This document shows, one piece after another, positions 9,443 through 18,771 of a stretch of 64,000 nucleotides of DNA (position 1 is the first letter of the stretch; every line of letters begins with the position of its first letter). The DNA lies in assembly GCF_003815915.1 (NCBI RefSeq), contig NZ_CP033929.1:1178001-1242000 (forward strand), in the 5' to 3' direction. Source of the DNA: Chryseobacterium indoltheticum (GTDB taxonomy: Bacteria > Bacteroidota > Bacteroidia > Flavobacteriales > Weeksellaceae). The translations under genes were made by a program, and so were the position numbers. The notes under the pieces are model-generated. The model did not search any database. It saw only the letters and a list, made by a program, of their open reading frames with translations, and was not told the DNA's origin.

Positions 9443-9472
9443 AAAAAAGACTTCCAAAAAAATGGAAGCCTT
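9443..9472 (-). terminator. terminator after the thioredoxin gene
   Basis: On the minus strand a 10-bp stem (AAGGCTTCCA / TGGAAGTCTT, one G-T wobble) with a 6-nt T loop is followed by a T-run, 20 bp past the thioredoxin stop. Confidence 0.75.
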
Positions 9473-9492
9473 AATTCTATATTTCAGAATGA

Positions 9493-10026
9493 TTATTCTT
9501 TTATTTTTGATCTGAATTTCTTCTGATAATCTTCCCAGTCTTGTTTGGTTTTTACTTTTTTGAATAAATCATTTGAAATGAAATCAAGATATGGTTCTAG
9601 TTCTTTCGCAGATAATTCTCCCTGTAGCATCGTAATGGGATTTCCTTTTTCATCAAGAAAAACGGTGCTTGGAACAGCATTCACGTTCATATATTGAGTA
9701 AACTCATGCAGTGAATTTCTTCCTTTCTTGTGAGCAGTGTTTTCATTAGCAAATTTTCTTCCGAAGATTTCTATAGTATTTTTGTCTTCAGCATTAAATT
9801 TTACAGGATAATAATTTGCATTTAAAGACTCATAAATTATAGGGTTTCCGTAGGTTTTTTTATCCATGATTTTGCATGGGCCACACCAATCTGCATAAAA
9901 GTCGATCAGGATTTTTTTGGGTTGTGTTTTCTGTGCATTTAATGCTTCCTCAATTGTCATCCATTTTACCTGAGCAAAATTTAAAGTGATTAAAAAGAGA
10001 AAAGTCAGGGTGAATATTTTTTTCAT
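9493..10026 (-). CDS. secreted thioredoxin-family protein
   Basis: A 177-residue thioredoxin-fold protein with a signal peptide (first 19 residues, ending NFAQ) and a CGPC active site at 48-51 in the context FYADWCGPCKIMD. The cis-proline element is AVPSTVF. It should act as a periplasmic disulfide reductase or isomerase, of the DsbD-C/thiol-disulfide type common in Bacteroidota. It lies 19 bp downstream of a POT transporter gene on the same strand and is probably cotranscribed with it, ending at a clear terminator. Confidence 0.88.
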   Translation of the reverse strand: MKKIFTLTFLFLITLNFAQVKWMTIEEALNAQKTQPKKILIDFYADWCGPCKIMDKKTYGNPIIYESLNANYYPVKFNAEDKNTIEIFGRKFANENTAHKKGRNSLHEFTQYMNVNAVPSTVFLDEKGNPITMLQGELSAKELEPYLDFISNDLFKKVKTKQDWEDYQKKFRSKIKE

Positions 10027-10045
10027 TTTATTTGTGATTATTTTA

Positions 10046-11557
10046 TTAGCGAACTTCCTGCATGAGTTTTTTCACCCACGGAGATATCAAAATTAATACC
10101 ACACCGGCAATTACAGCATATAATCCTAATTGTTTGTAACCTTCTGTGTATGTAATCAATGCGTCATAATTCGTTGAGCCTTCTTTTGCATCCGCTAAAC
10201 CTGCACCAATAATTCCAGCAACATATTGACCGTAAGCTGACGCCAGAAACCACATTCCCATCATCATTCCCTGGAGATTTTTGGTAGAAAGTTTCGTCAT
10301 AATTGATAATCCGATAGGGGAGAGGCATAATTCTCCCAGAGTGATTACGAGTAAAGCTAATGTAAAGAAGTTTAATGAAGTGATTCCTTGTAAATCTGCA
10401 AATAATCTTGTTGCAAATAAAACGTAATATCCTAATCCTAAAAATATAAAACCTAATCCGAATTTTATAATGGTGTTTGGCTCAAATTTTCTTTTGCTCA
10501 TCCAAATCCATAATAATCCAAGTAATGGTGCAAGGAAAATAATGAAAAATGCTCCTCCGGAATTATTGACACCGTTTGGGTCTAAACCGAATAAATCTTT
10601 ATTTAAATTTTTAGCGGCAAAAATACTTAGTGAACCTCCACTTTGCTCGTAGATTCCCCAGAATAAAATAGAAAATATGATGAAAATTAATGCGGCCCAA
10701 AGTTTTTTTCTTTCAGCAGATGTTACTTTACTCATTTCAAAAAAGAGATAAACTAACGTTAATGGTCCTACTGTCCACATGAAATAATCGGTGTATTGAG
10801 GAACGGAAACCATTATCATAATGATCGGGATGAATATCAATGATAAAACATATACTCCGTATTCTTTCCACTTTGGCATTGGAGCCGATTTCACTTCGTG
10901 ATCCGGATGTCCCGGTTGAAGACCTATTGTTCCCAAACTTCTTTGTGTAAATATGAAATTGATTAAACTAATGACCATTACAATAGCAGCTAAACCAAAA
11001 GCAACATTCCAATGTAAACCTTCAGGGATTAAGTGAGAAAGTAATTCTCCTTTTCCGATGGCGATGCATAAATATCCACCAAGTAAGGCTCCTAAATTAA
11101 TTCCGGCATAGAAAAGCGAAAATCCCGCATCGGCTCTGGAGTCGTTGGGTTTGTACAATTGACCAACCATCGAGGAAATGTTTGGTTTGAAAAAACCTGT
11201 TCCTACGACGGTAAATGCAATTCCTAAAAAGAAAAATTTATGCGGATCTGTAGCTAAAATTAAACTCCCGACAATCATTAAAAGTCCGCCCCAAAAAAGA
11301 GATTTTCTGAATCCTAGTATTTTGTCAGCAAAAAGTCCGCCCACGAAAGTAAAAGCATACACGAAAGCCTGTGTTGCTCCATATTGAAGATTTGCTTCTT
11401 TTTCATGGAAATTTAGCTGAGAAATCATAAAGAAAACCAGCATCCCTCGCATTCCGTAGAAGCAAAAGCGTTCCCACATTTCGGAAAAAAAAAGCGACCA
11501 GATTTGTTTTGGATATTTTCCTTTGAAATTCTGTATTTCGTCGAGCGTTAAGTTCAT
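10046..11557 (-). CDS. POT-family proton-dependent peptide transporter (copy 1)
   Basis: A 503-residue major-facilitator protein of the POT/PTR family (proton-coupled di- and tripeptide uptake across the inner membrane). The TM1 motif EMWERFCFYGMR, the PTR signature FYAGINLGALLGG and the TM7 EQSGGSL glutamate motif (near residue 303) are all present, with about 12-14 membrane segments. It is the first of three consecutive paralogues on this strand and probably shares a transcript with the thioredoxin gene. Confidence 0.92.
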   Translation of the reverse strand: MNLTLDEIQNFKGKYPKQIWSLFFSEMWERFCFYGMRGMLVFFMISQLNFHEKEANLQYGATQAFVYAFTFVGGLFADKILGFRKSLFWGGLLMIVGSLILATDPHKFFFLGIAFTVVGTGFFKPNISSMVGQLYKPNDSRADAGFSLFYAGINLGALLGGYLCIAIGKGELLSHLIPEGLHWNVAFGLAAIVMVISLINFIFTQRSLGTIGLQPGHPDHEVKSAPMPKWKEYGVYVLSLIFIPIIMIMVSVPQYTDYFMWTVGPLTLVYLFFEMSKVTSAERKKLWAALIFIIFSILFWGIYEQSGGSLSIFAAKNLNKDLFGLDPNGVNNSGGAFFIIFLAPLLGLLWIWMSKRKFEPNTIIKFGLGFIFLGLGYYVLFATRLFADLQGITSLNFFTLALLVITLGELCLSPIGLSIMTKLSTKNLQGMMMGMWFLASAYGQYVAGIIGAGLADAKEGSTNYDALITYTEGYKQLGLYAVIAGVVLILISPWVKKLMQEVR

Positions 11558-11603
11558 AATTGTTTATGATAGTTTTAATTGAATATAGAATACGAAAATA
11601 AAG

Positions 11604-11629
11604 AAAACCTCTGACTTAGCAGAGGTTTT
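11604..11629 (-). terminator. terminator after POT copy 2
   Basis: A perfect 10-bp stem AAAACCTCTG / CAGAGGTTTT with a 6-nt loop lies between POT copies 2 and 1. It ends POT copy 2 transcription and implies copy 1 has its own promoter. Confidence 0.8.
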
Positions 11630-11657
11630 ATGTTATATTTATTGATAGACTTTAGTT

Positions 11658-13376
11658 TTAGTTCACACCATGCATCATTTTTTTCAAAATCGGCGAGATG
11701 AGTGCTAAAATGGCGCCAGCAATTCCACAAAGGATAACGAATACCATAAAGAATTCAAATAAATTATGAATTTCAAATCCTACAAAACTATTGTAAACAG
11801 TTGAAATTTGTTCTTTATTTAGAAGAGCTAACTGATCTTCACTTAAAGTAACTTTTTTATCTAAAACATCTTGTAGGTTAATTCCTAACTCTTTAGCTTT
11901 TAAGAATTTATCACCTGTTGCCGGTAAAATAGATCCTAAAGTTCCGGATAAGGCGTAACCCGCTGCATTAGCAATAAAAAACACACCAAATAAAAGTGAA
12001 GCGAATCTTTTAGGTGCTAATTTTCCAACTAAAGATAAACCGATTGGTGATAAACATAATTCTCCCATCGTTTGGATTAAATAAAGTAAAATAAGCCATT
12101 TAACAGCAAGTAATCCTGTGTTTCCTAAATCTTTTACATTGTAAGCAATTATTAAATAACTTAAAGCAATTAATCCAAGACCAATCGCTTGTTTTAAAGG
12201 TGAAGCCGGTTCTTTTGTATTAGCTCTTAATTTGTCCCAAAGCATACTGAATGGAACTGCCAACATTACGATAAATAAACCGTTGAATATCTGAACCATT
12301 GATGGCGGCATATTCCAACCAAAGATGTTTCTGTCTGTTTGGTTATCTGCAATAAATGTTAAAGATGACCCTGCTTGTTCAAAAGCTGCCCAGAAGAATA
12401 TGATAAAAAAGGATACGATGTAGATTACCCAGATTCTATCTCTTTCTATTTTGTTTTCAGTGGCAGACATAATCAAATAAGCCAAAGCAAGCCCCATAGA
12501 ATAGATGAATGGATAGATTACTGCTTTTACAAATTCTCCCATTCCAACAGAACCAAATCCAACTTTGTCAACAAATAAATATTGGAATCCAAAGAAAGTC
12601 AGTACAAAAACGGCAGCTGCGATACCAATAGATTTTCCAGAAAATTTGGCAGTTTGTGATTCACCTTCTTCAAAATCTTCTGCTGTGCTTTCACTAGGCA
12701 AACCACCGATTGGTCTTCCTTCCGGTGTTACAACGTATTTGTTTTTAAGTAAAATAAAAGTTAATGTTCCAATCGTCATTGCAATAGAAGCTGCTAAGAA
12801 TCCCCATTTGAAAGCGTGAATATCTCTTAAACCATTAGAATCTTTTACGTCTCCTAAAAAAGGACAGATAAATTGACCTAAAAAAGCACCTAAGTTAATC
12901 CCCATATAGAAAATAGTAAATGCAGAGTCCAATTTAGACTTTTCTTGCTTTGGATAAAGGCTTCCCACCATCGAAGAAATATTTGGTTTGAAAAAACCAT
13001 TTCCGAAAATGATTACTCCCAAAGCAATCCACATTAATGTTTGTGCTGATCCTAAATTGGAACCAAATGTTGATGCACTCATAAACATCAGGAATTGACC
13101 AAGTGCCATTAATGCTCCTCCTACAATAATACAGTACCTATTTCCTAAAAATCGGTCTGCGATGAAACCTCCCAACATTGGTGTTAGATAACATAAAGCC
13201 AAAAAACCGCCATATATTATCGTAACTTCTCCTTCTTTCATTAATAGAGAGTTTACCATAAATAAGGTAAGTAATGCTCTCATCCCATAAAAGTTGAAAC
13301 GCTCCCACATCTCTGTTCCGAATAGGACCCATAATCCTTTAGGGTGTTTAGTCTTCGACTGAACTGCTGTATCCAT
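11658..13376 (-). CDS. POT-family peptide transporter (copy 2)
   Basis: A 572-residue POT-family transporter with EMWERFNFYGMR in TM1, FYMGINLGAFLGQ (PTR signature) and an intact TM7 EQAGSSL glutamate motif. It differs from copy 1 by a longer, charged cytoplasmic loop near residues 215-245 and an extra polar stretch near residues 490-535 before the last helices. It has its own terminator at 11604-11629. Likely substrates are di- and tripeptides. Confidence 0.92.
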   Translation of the reverse strand: MDTAVQSKTKHPKGLWVLFGTEMWERFNFYGMRALLTLFMVNSLLMKEGEVTIIYGGFLALCYLTPMLGGFIADRFLGNRYCIIVGGALMALGQFLMFMSASTFGSNLGSAQTLMWIALGVIIFGNGFFKPNISSMVGSLYPKQEKSKLDSAFTIFYMGINLGAFLGQFICPFLGDVKDSNGLRDIHAFKWGFLAASIAMTIGTLTFILLKNKYVVTPEGRPIGGLPSESTAEDFEEGESQTAKFSGKSIGIAAAVFVLTFFGFQYLFVDKVGFGSVGMGEFVKAVIYPFIYSMGLALAYLIMSATENKIERDRIWVIYIVSFFIIFFWAAFEQAGSSLTFIADNQTDRNIFGWNMPPSMVQIFNGLFIVMLAVPFSMLWDKLRANTKEPASPLKQAIGLGLIALSYLIIAYNVKDLGNTGLLAVKWLILLYLIQTMGELCLSPIGLSLVGKLAPKRFASLLFGVFFIANAAGYALSGTLGSILPATGDKFLKAKELGINLQDVLDKKVTLSEDQLALLNKEQISTVYNSFVGFEIHNLFEFFMVFVILCGIAGAILALISPILKKMMHGVN

Positions 13377-13464
13377 ATTTGATTGTTAAATTTTTGTTAA
13401 GACTCACAAATATAGTTTTTTTTGAGTTTTTGGCAAGGTTTTAATTTTATTTTTAAAATAAAAA

Positions 13465-13487
13465 AGCCGCAGAAATTATCTACGGCT
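13465..13487 (-). terminator. terminator after POT copy 3
   Basis: A 9-bp stem with one mismatch (AGCCGCAGA / TCTACGGCT), flanked by A-rich and T-rich sequence, 22 bp beyond the stop of POT copy 3. Confidence 0.65.
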
Positions 13488-13509
13488 GTTTATTTAGAAT
13501 TTTAGGAGG

Positions 13510-15162
13510 TTAATTTACTCCTTTTTCCTTCATTATTTTATTTAGCCTTTTCAAAATTGAAAGTCCAAGTAAAGTCGCTAAAAGCAACAATCCGAAATTT
13601 ACGATAAAGAAATTGGCTTTGTTGTCGTAATCATACCAAAAACTTGCTAAAACTCCCGAAAGTTTATTCCCGATTGAGGTGGAAAGGAAAAATCCGCCCA
13701 TCATTAATGCTGTTAATCTTGGTGGCGAAAGTTTTGAAACCAAAGATAATCCCATTGGCGAAAGACAAAGTTCTCCCACGGTGATCACACCATACGCTGC
13801 AACGAGCCATAAAGCAGATACTTTTAAAAGACCGTTCTGCCCTGCATAAACTGCTCCCACCATCACTAAACAGGATAATGCCGAGATAAATAATCCCAAT
13901 ACTATTTTCGAAGGAGTACTTGGCTCTTTTCCTTTTCTGCGAAGCATCATAAAAAATGCAACGACAACAGGCGTGAGTAAAATTACCCAACCCGGATTAA
14001 TCGACTGAAATAATTCGGTATTGTAAAGATTAACTTTTTCGGCAGGGTTTGCTTCAAGTTTTGTACGCTCAGCCTGCGAAATATTTCTGAAATAAATATC
14101 TTTTCCTTGCTCTTTTAGAGCGTTGCCTTTTTCGTCTTTTTTCACTTGATATTGGTCGTCGTAGACTGAGACTTCTTTGTCTAGATAATCTTTTTTATCC
14201 ACTAAATAAATGGCTTCTAAAGGTTTTTCTAAAGGAGCAGGTACGGTTCTATCTGTATAATAATTTGCCCAACGTGTTAAGGCAGTTCCGTTTTGTTTAA
14301 ACACAGCCCAAAACATTAAACTTACAGCAAAAATTGCCAATAATGCGCCGATTGGTTTTTTATCTTCTGCATTTGCCTTTACGTAAAGCATTACGTAGAA
14401 ATAAATCACGGGAACGCACGCAAAAATAAATGCATCCGTACTGTCGCTTCCAAAAATATTATTCGGGATAAACCAACCGACTAGTCCGAAAATAACAGCT
14501 GGTAAAAATACTTTTACTAAGACATCAGAAATCTTTGTGTCTCCTTCCTGTGCAGGCTTTAAAATATTTGCTTTAAGAATATGTTGTCTTCCGATGCTGA
14601 AAACTAAAAGTCCCACAAACATTCCTACTCCGGCGGTCATAAATGCAGGACCCCATCCGTATTTATTACGCATGAAAGCAGCAATAATGTTGCAGACAAA
14701 AGCACCGATGTTGATACCCATGTAGAAAATGTTATATCCGGCGTCTTTATTGGCTTTATAAGGCTCTTCATTGTAAAGATTTCCTAACAGAGTGGAAATA
14801 CTTGGTTTGAAAAATCCGTTTCCGATGATAATTAATGCTAAAGAAGCATAAAATAAAGGTAATTCCTTAAAAAAACCAATCCCCAGATATCCAAGTCCCA
14901 TCAAGAAGCCACCGATGTATATGGCTTTGATATAACCTAAAACTCTGTCGGCTAAAAATCCGCCTAAGAAAGGGGTAAGATAAGTCAATGCGATAAAGGT
15001 TCCGAAGATATCATCAGCATTTTTATCGTCAAAAGCCAATCCTCCTTTTTCGCTGTCGATCATGTACAGTACAAAAATTCCGAGGATAAGGTAATAGCCG
15101 AAACGCTCCCACATCTCTGTGAAGAATAAATAGGGAAGGCCTTTTGGGTGTTTGGTTTTCAT
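13510..15162 (-). CDS. POT-family peptide transporter (copy 3), atypical TM7 and long loop
   Basis: A POT-family transporter of 550 residues, starting at ATG 15162; an upstream in-frame ATG at 15207 would add 15 residues unlike the family start (KTKHPKGLPYLFFTEMWERF). TM1 ERFGYY and the signature FYMGINIGAF are intact. Two features depart from copies 1 and 2. The TM7 EQ.G motif reads FKQNG, placing Lys (about residue 289) where the proton-coupling Glu is expected. And a polar segment of about 80 residues (about 305-383) follows TM7, where the other two have about 25. It still looks full length and expressed, not decayed. Confidence 0.9.
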   Translation of the reverse strand: MKTKHPKGLPYLFFTEMWERFGYYLILGIFVLYMIDSEKGGLAFDDKNADDIFGTFIALTYLTPFLGGFLADRVLGYIKAIYIGGFLMGLGYLGIGFFKELPLFYASLALIIIGNGFFKPSISTLLGNLYNEEPYKANKDAGYNIFYMGINIGAFVCNIIAAFMRNKYGWGPAFMTAGVGMFVGLLVFSIGRQHILKANILKPAQEGDTKISDVLVKVFLPAVIFGLVGWFIPNNIFGSDSTDAFIFACVPVIYFYVMLYVKANAEDKKPIGALLAIFAVSLMFWAVFKQNGTALTRWANYYTDRTVPAPLEKPLEAIYLVDKKDYLDKEVSVYDDQYQVKKDEKGNALKEQGKDIYFRNISQAERTKLEANPAEKVNLYNTELFQSINPGWVILLTPVVVAFFMMLRRKGKEPSTPSKIVLGLFISALSCLVMVGAVYAGQNGLLKVSALWLVAAYGVITVGELCLSPMGLSLVSKLSPPRLTALMMGGFFLSTSIGNKLSGVLASFWYDYDNKANFFIVNFGLLLLATLLGLSILKRLNKIMKEKGVN

Positions 15163-15252
15163 GTATGAGATTTTTACAATTTCACAAATATAAAATTTTA
15201 AAAACAATATTTGAATTTTATTAACTTTGAGTAAAAATAAAACACTGAAAAA

Positions 15253-15498
15253 ATGGAAATTACAGTAAAAGATATTGAAAGTAATCTGGAAACTTTGCCT
15301 AAAGAATTTTTTTACCAGGTAAATGATTTTATTGATTTTTTAAAATATAAACATTTAAATGATAAGCAATATAAAATTCCTGACTGGCAGAAAGAAGAAG
15401 TGAGAAGAAGGGTGAAGTATTCGCAAGAACACCCAGAAAGTTTTGTTTCTGAATCTGAAATGGATGATTATTTAAAGGATTTGGAAAGTGGTGACTAA
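15253..15498 (+). CDS. antitoxin of a ParE/RelE-type toxin-antitoxin pair
   Basis: An 81-residue acidic protein whose N-terminal LPKEFFYQVNDFIDFLK helix (residues 16-32) resembles short DUF2281-like antitoxins. The C-terminal half (QKEEVRRRVKYSQEHPESF) fits a flexible toxin-binding tail. The next gene is a ParE/RelE-type toxin, and the two overlap by 11 bp. The role is inferred mainly from size, order and partner. A TAACTTTG -7 element lies at 15222-15229. Confidence 0.72.
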   Translation: MEITVKDIESNLETLPKEFFYQVNDFIDFLKYKHLNDKQYKIPDWQKEEVRRRVKYSQEHPESFVSESEMDDYLKDLESGD

Positions 15499-15790
15499 AT
15501 TAATTTATAACCATTTCGTAAAAATTGATTTACAAGAAATCAACAGGTGGTACAGGAAAATTGATAAAAAGCTCGGGGATGATTTTGTTAATGAGTTTCG
15601 TTATAAAATTAATTTTATTAAAGAAAACCCCTTGTCTTGTGAGCTTAAATATGATGAGAACAGAATTGTTTTCTTCAAAAAATTCCCTTATGGTATTCAT
15701 TATTACTACAACGAAGAGAAAAATTTAATTGAAATATATTCTGTTTTCCATACTTCAAGAAATCCTGAAGTTTGGAAAGATAGAAAGTAA
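15488..15790 (+). CDS. ParE/RelE superfamily toxin
   Basis: A 100-residue basic protein of the ParE/RelE fold. The N-terminal FVKIDLQEINRWYRK helix, the central FVNEFRYKINFIKENP helix and the C-terminal IVFFKKFPYGIHYYYN / IEIYSVFHTSRNP strands are the family pattern. The start must be non-ATG: GTG at 15488 (or the next GTG at 15491), both inside the antitoxin gene, so its translation is coupled to antitoxin translation. Whether it acts on mRNA (RelE) or gyrase (ParE) cannot be read from sequence. A strong hairpin terminator begins at its stop. Confidence 0.82.
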   Translation: MVTKLIYNHFVKIDLQEINRWYRKIDKKLGDDFVNEFRYKINFIKENPLSCELKYDENRIVFFKKFPYGIHYYYNEEKNLIEIYSVFHTSRNPEVWKDRK

Positions 15791-15824
15791 AAATCCGAAT
15801 CTTATGTGAAAGATTCGGATTTTT
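15789..15824. terminator. bidirectional terminator between toxin and DPP IV genes
   Basis: A perfect 14-bp stem (AAAAATCCGAATCT / AGATTCGGATTTTT) with an 8-nt loop, A-run on one side and T-run on the other, between converging genes. Confidence 0.88.
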
Positions 15825-15848
15825 TTATTATTTAATTTAGATAAAATT

Positions 15849-17978
15849 TTAAAGGTTCTCCAAAATAAAATCTGTCATTTTTTGATACAGTTGTGGTCTT
15901 GTTTGCCCACCATAAATTCCATGATTTTTATCCGGATATGCCATAAATTCAAACTGTTTTTTATTCTGAATCAATGCTTCAGAAAACTCCATAGAATTCT
16001 GGAAATGTACGTTGTCATCAGCCGTTCCGTGGATTAATAAAAATTTACCTTTCAACAAATTAGCATAAGTTGTTGGCGAATTATCATCGTAACCTGCCGG
16101 GTTTTCCTGTGGTGTTAACAAAAATCTTTCGGTGTAAACAGAATCATAATATCTCCAGTTGGTTACCGGTGCAACAGCGATTCCAGCTTTGAAAACATCA
16201 GCACCTTTGGTCATTGCCAAACTTGCCATATATCCACCGAAACTCCATCCGAAGATTCCGATTCTTGTTTTGTCGATATATTTTTGATTTCCTAACCATT
16301 TTGCGGCAGTAATCTGATCTTCAATCTCGTATTTCCCTAAATTTTTATAGGTTACTTTCTTGAATTTTGCACCTTTATATCCGGTTCCGCGTCCGTCTAC
16401 ACAAGCAATAATATATCCTTTTTGTGCAAGCATTTCAAACCAAAGTGCATTTCCATTGTCCCAAGAATTAGAAACCTGTTGAGATCCCGGACCAGAATAT
16501 TGGTACATAAATAAAGGATATTTCTTGTTTGGATCAAAATTTTTAGGCTTAATAATCCATGCATTCATCTGATCTCCTGCTGTGTTTGGAATGGTAATGA
16601 ATTCTTTTACTGCAAATTGATCTGCCTGTAATTTTTTTAACTGATCGTCATTATTCTGAAGCTCTTTCAATTTTTTGCCATTCCCGTCTTTTAAAACAAA
16701 TGTGTACGGGTTTGCTGCTGTGGAAGAAGTTTCGATAAAATAACTGTAATTTTTGCTGAAGTTTGCCGCATTGCTCCCTTCTGCATTTGAAATCAGCTGC
16801 GATTTTCCGTTTTGAATATTGATTTTAGAAATCACTTTGTTAATGCTTCCTTTTTCTGTAGTCTGAACGAATATTTCCTGAGATTTAGGATTGTAACCGT
16901 AATATTCTGTTACTTCCCAGTTGCCTTTTGTAACCTGTTTCTTTAGCTTTCCGTCTTTATCATACCAGTACAAGTGGCGGAAACCATCTCTTTCGGAAGC
17001 CCAAAGAAAACTGTTGTCTTCAAGAAATTCTAACGTTACATTGTCTGTATCAATCCACTTGTCGTCTGTTTCTGTAAAAAGTTTTTTTACTTCACCGGTT
17101 TTAGTATTTACCTTCAAAACATCAGAAGCATTTTGCGTTCTCTGTGAAGTAATCAAAACAATTTCGTCTGCATTTGATGTCTGAATAACATTCGGAATAT
17201 AATAGTTTTTAAACTGATCAAGATTTACTTTTGTCTTTTTCCCGTCTGCCAGATGATAAATGTGTGCTGATGCAATTGAGTTTTTTTCTCCTGCTTTAGG
17301 ATATTTGTAGCGCATTTCAGTCGGGTAAAGAGATTTGCCGTACAGTGGAATGTAAATTTCAGGAACGTCGGTCTCAACCAACTTTACAAATAGAATGTCT
17401 GCCGAGTTTTTGGTCCATTCATACAATCTTGCATGTCCAAATTCTTCTTCATACACCCAATCTGCCAAACCATTTAAGACTTTATTTTTTATACCATGTT
17501 CTGTAATCTGAGTGATTTTTCCTGAATTTAAATCCTGATAAAATAAATTATTATCAACAATGAAAGAAATTTTTGTTGCATCAGGAGAAAATCTCGGTTC
17601 CTGAACAGGTTTTCCTTCATTAAGGCTTAAATTTTTTCCAGATTTTAAATCTTTAACATCATAAACACCTAAAAAAGAATGTCTATAGATTGGCTGACTT
17701 TGTTTTAATAAAAGTATTTTAGACTCATCATCAGAAAATTCGTAGCTCTCGAAACTTCCGTCTACCAGATTTCCTTCTTTCTGAGACGTTTTATAAGAAT
17801 ATTTTGCGATACCATTTTGCTCGATAACTAGATAATTTTCACCATTTTTCATGGATGTAATTCCGGCTATGCCTTTGCCACGGTAGTATCCTGAATATAT
17901 TTTATCTAAAGTAATTTCCTGCGACATAGCATTTTGAAATGCTGCAATAACAGTAAGGGTAAGTAAGAATTTTTTCAT
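15849..17978 (-). CDS. dipeptidyl peptidase IV (S9 family), secreted
   Basis: A 709-residue S9B peptidase with a signal peptide (about residues 1-19, ending AMSQ), an N-terminal beta-propeller (DPPIV_N) and a C-terminal alpha/beta-hydrolase domain. The nucleophile is Ser579 in GWSFGGY; the triad is completed by Asp in GTADDNV (about 654-655) and His686 in DKNHGI. The EEEFG motif in the propeller supplies the glutamates that bind the substrate N-terminus, so it should release X-Pro or X-Ala dipeptides. This fits the three nearby POT transporters. A -7-like TATCTTTG lies upstream on the minus strand at 17998-18005. Confidence 0.94.
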   Translation of the reverse strand: MKKFLLTLTVIAAFQNAMSQEITLDKIYSGYYRGKGIAGITSMKNGENYLVIEQNGIAKYSYKTSQKEGNLVDGSFESYEFSDDESKILLLKQSQPIYRHSFLGVYDVKDLKSGKNLSLNEGKPVQEPRFSPDATKISFIVDNNLFYQDLNSGKITQITEHGIKNKVLNGLADWVYEEEFGHARLYEWTKNSADILFVKLVETDVPEIYIPLYGKSLYPTEMRYKYPKAGEKNSIASAHIYHLADGKKTKVNLDQFKNYYIPNVIQTSNADEIVLITSQRTQNASDVLKVNTKTGEVKKLFTETDDKWIDTDNVTLEFLEDNSFLWASERDGFRHLYWYDKDGKLKKQVTKGNWEVTEYYGYNPKSQEIFVQTTEKGSINKVISKINIQNGKSQLISNAEGSNAANFSKNYSYFIETSSTAANPYTFVLKDGNGKKLKELQNNDDQLKKLQADQFAVKEFITIPNTAGDQMNAWIIKPKNFDPNKKYPLFMYQYSGPGSQQVSNSWDNGNALWFEMLAQKGYIIACVDGRGTGYKGAKFKKVTYKNLGKYEIEDQITAAKWLGNQKYIDKTRIGIFGWSFGGYMASLAMTKGADVFKAGIAVAPVTNWRYYDSVYTERFLLTPQENPAGYDDNSPTTYANLLKGKFLLIHGTADDNVHFQNSMEFSEALIQNKKQFEFMAYPDKNHGIYGGQTRPQLYQKMTDFILENL

Positions 17979-18092
17979 TGCTTTATTTAAAGAATTTCAA
18001 AGATAATAATTTTATCAATCTGATAAGAAAAAGCTTTTGTCTTAGTGCTTTGGCAGAAAAATTGAATATAATTTAATATTAAAGAAATAATT

Positions 18093-18566
18093 ATGGAAAC
18101 TAAAGAAAATAATAAAAAGCTTAATCGTTACGATTTGGAGGATCAAACTGTCTTTACAGGATTTGCAAATTTTGCAGAAGCAGAAAATTACGTACAAAAT
18201 GAAGGTGGAAAATTAATTGAAGTTGCTTTTAAAGACGGTAACGACAATCCTCAGATTACAGATGAAGCTGGCTTGGTTGAAAAAAAGATTCACTATTATG
18301 TATATGCAGGTGATGAATATAAATTTATACACTCTTCAGACCCTGGCTTTAAACAATACGCAGACGAACTGCAGAAAATAAAAGCAAAGTTGACACAGTC
18401 TCCGCCGGATGAAAGATATCTGGCGAATTTTGAAATTGAAAACGCAGAAGATCCAATTGTTGTTTTGAAAAACGACCAATTTGAATCGGTAACTTCAAGA
18501 GAGCGTTCAAAATATTTGAAGCATGCAAATGTTTATGAAATAGGCATATCAGTACCAAAATCTTAA
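18093..18566 (+). CDS. hypothetical protein
   Basis: A 157-residue soluble, acidic protein with no signal peptide, not recognised. Residues 20-45 (TVFTGFANFAEAENYVQNEGG) look like a small alpha/beta repeat. The centre carries KIHYYVYAGDEYKFIHSSDPGF, and the C-terminal part is charged and helical. It lies 12 bp upstream of a DUF6496-like gene and both are followed by one terminator, so the two are probably cotranscribed. Confidence 0.75.
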   Translation: METKENNKKLNRYDLEDQTVFTGFANFAEAENYVQNEGGKLIEVAFKDGNDNPQITDEAGLVEKKIHYYVYAGDEYKFIHSSDPGFKQYADELQKIKAKLTQSPPDERYLANFEIENAEDPIVVLKNDQFESVTSRERSKYLKHANVYEIGISVPKS

Positions 18567-18578
18567 AAATTAAATGTT

Positions 18579-18770
18579 ATGAGCAAAACAAAATATTCAG
18601 ATAAGGCTCAGAAGAAAGTAGGAAAAGTGATGGAAGAATTCAAAGAAGGAAAATTGAAATCTTCATCAGGTGAAAAAGTCAAAAACAGAAAACAGGCCGT
18701 TGCAATCGGTATTTCTGAGGCTCGCGAAGCCGGTTTGAAAGTCCCAAAGCAAAAAAAGAAAAAAGAATAA
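18579..18770 (+). CDS. DUF6496-like small basic protein
   Basis: A 63-residue, Lys-rich protein (KAQKKVGKVMEEFKEGKLKS, then AVAIGISEAREAGLKVP and a poly-Lys tail). It matches the short DUF6496 family, for which I know no established function. The strong charge suggests binding to nucleic acid or another polyanion, but this is inference. It is the second gene of a two-gene unit, with a bidirectional terminator right after it. Confidence 0.75.
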   Translation: MSKTKYSDKAQKKVGKVMEEFKEGKLKSSSGEKVKNRKQAVAIGISEAREAGLKVPKQKKKKE

Positions 18771-18771
18771 A

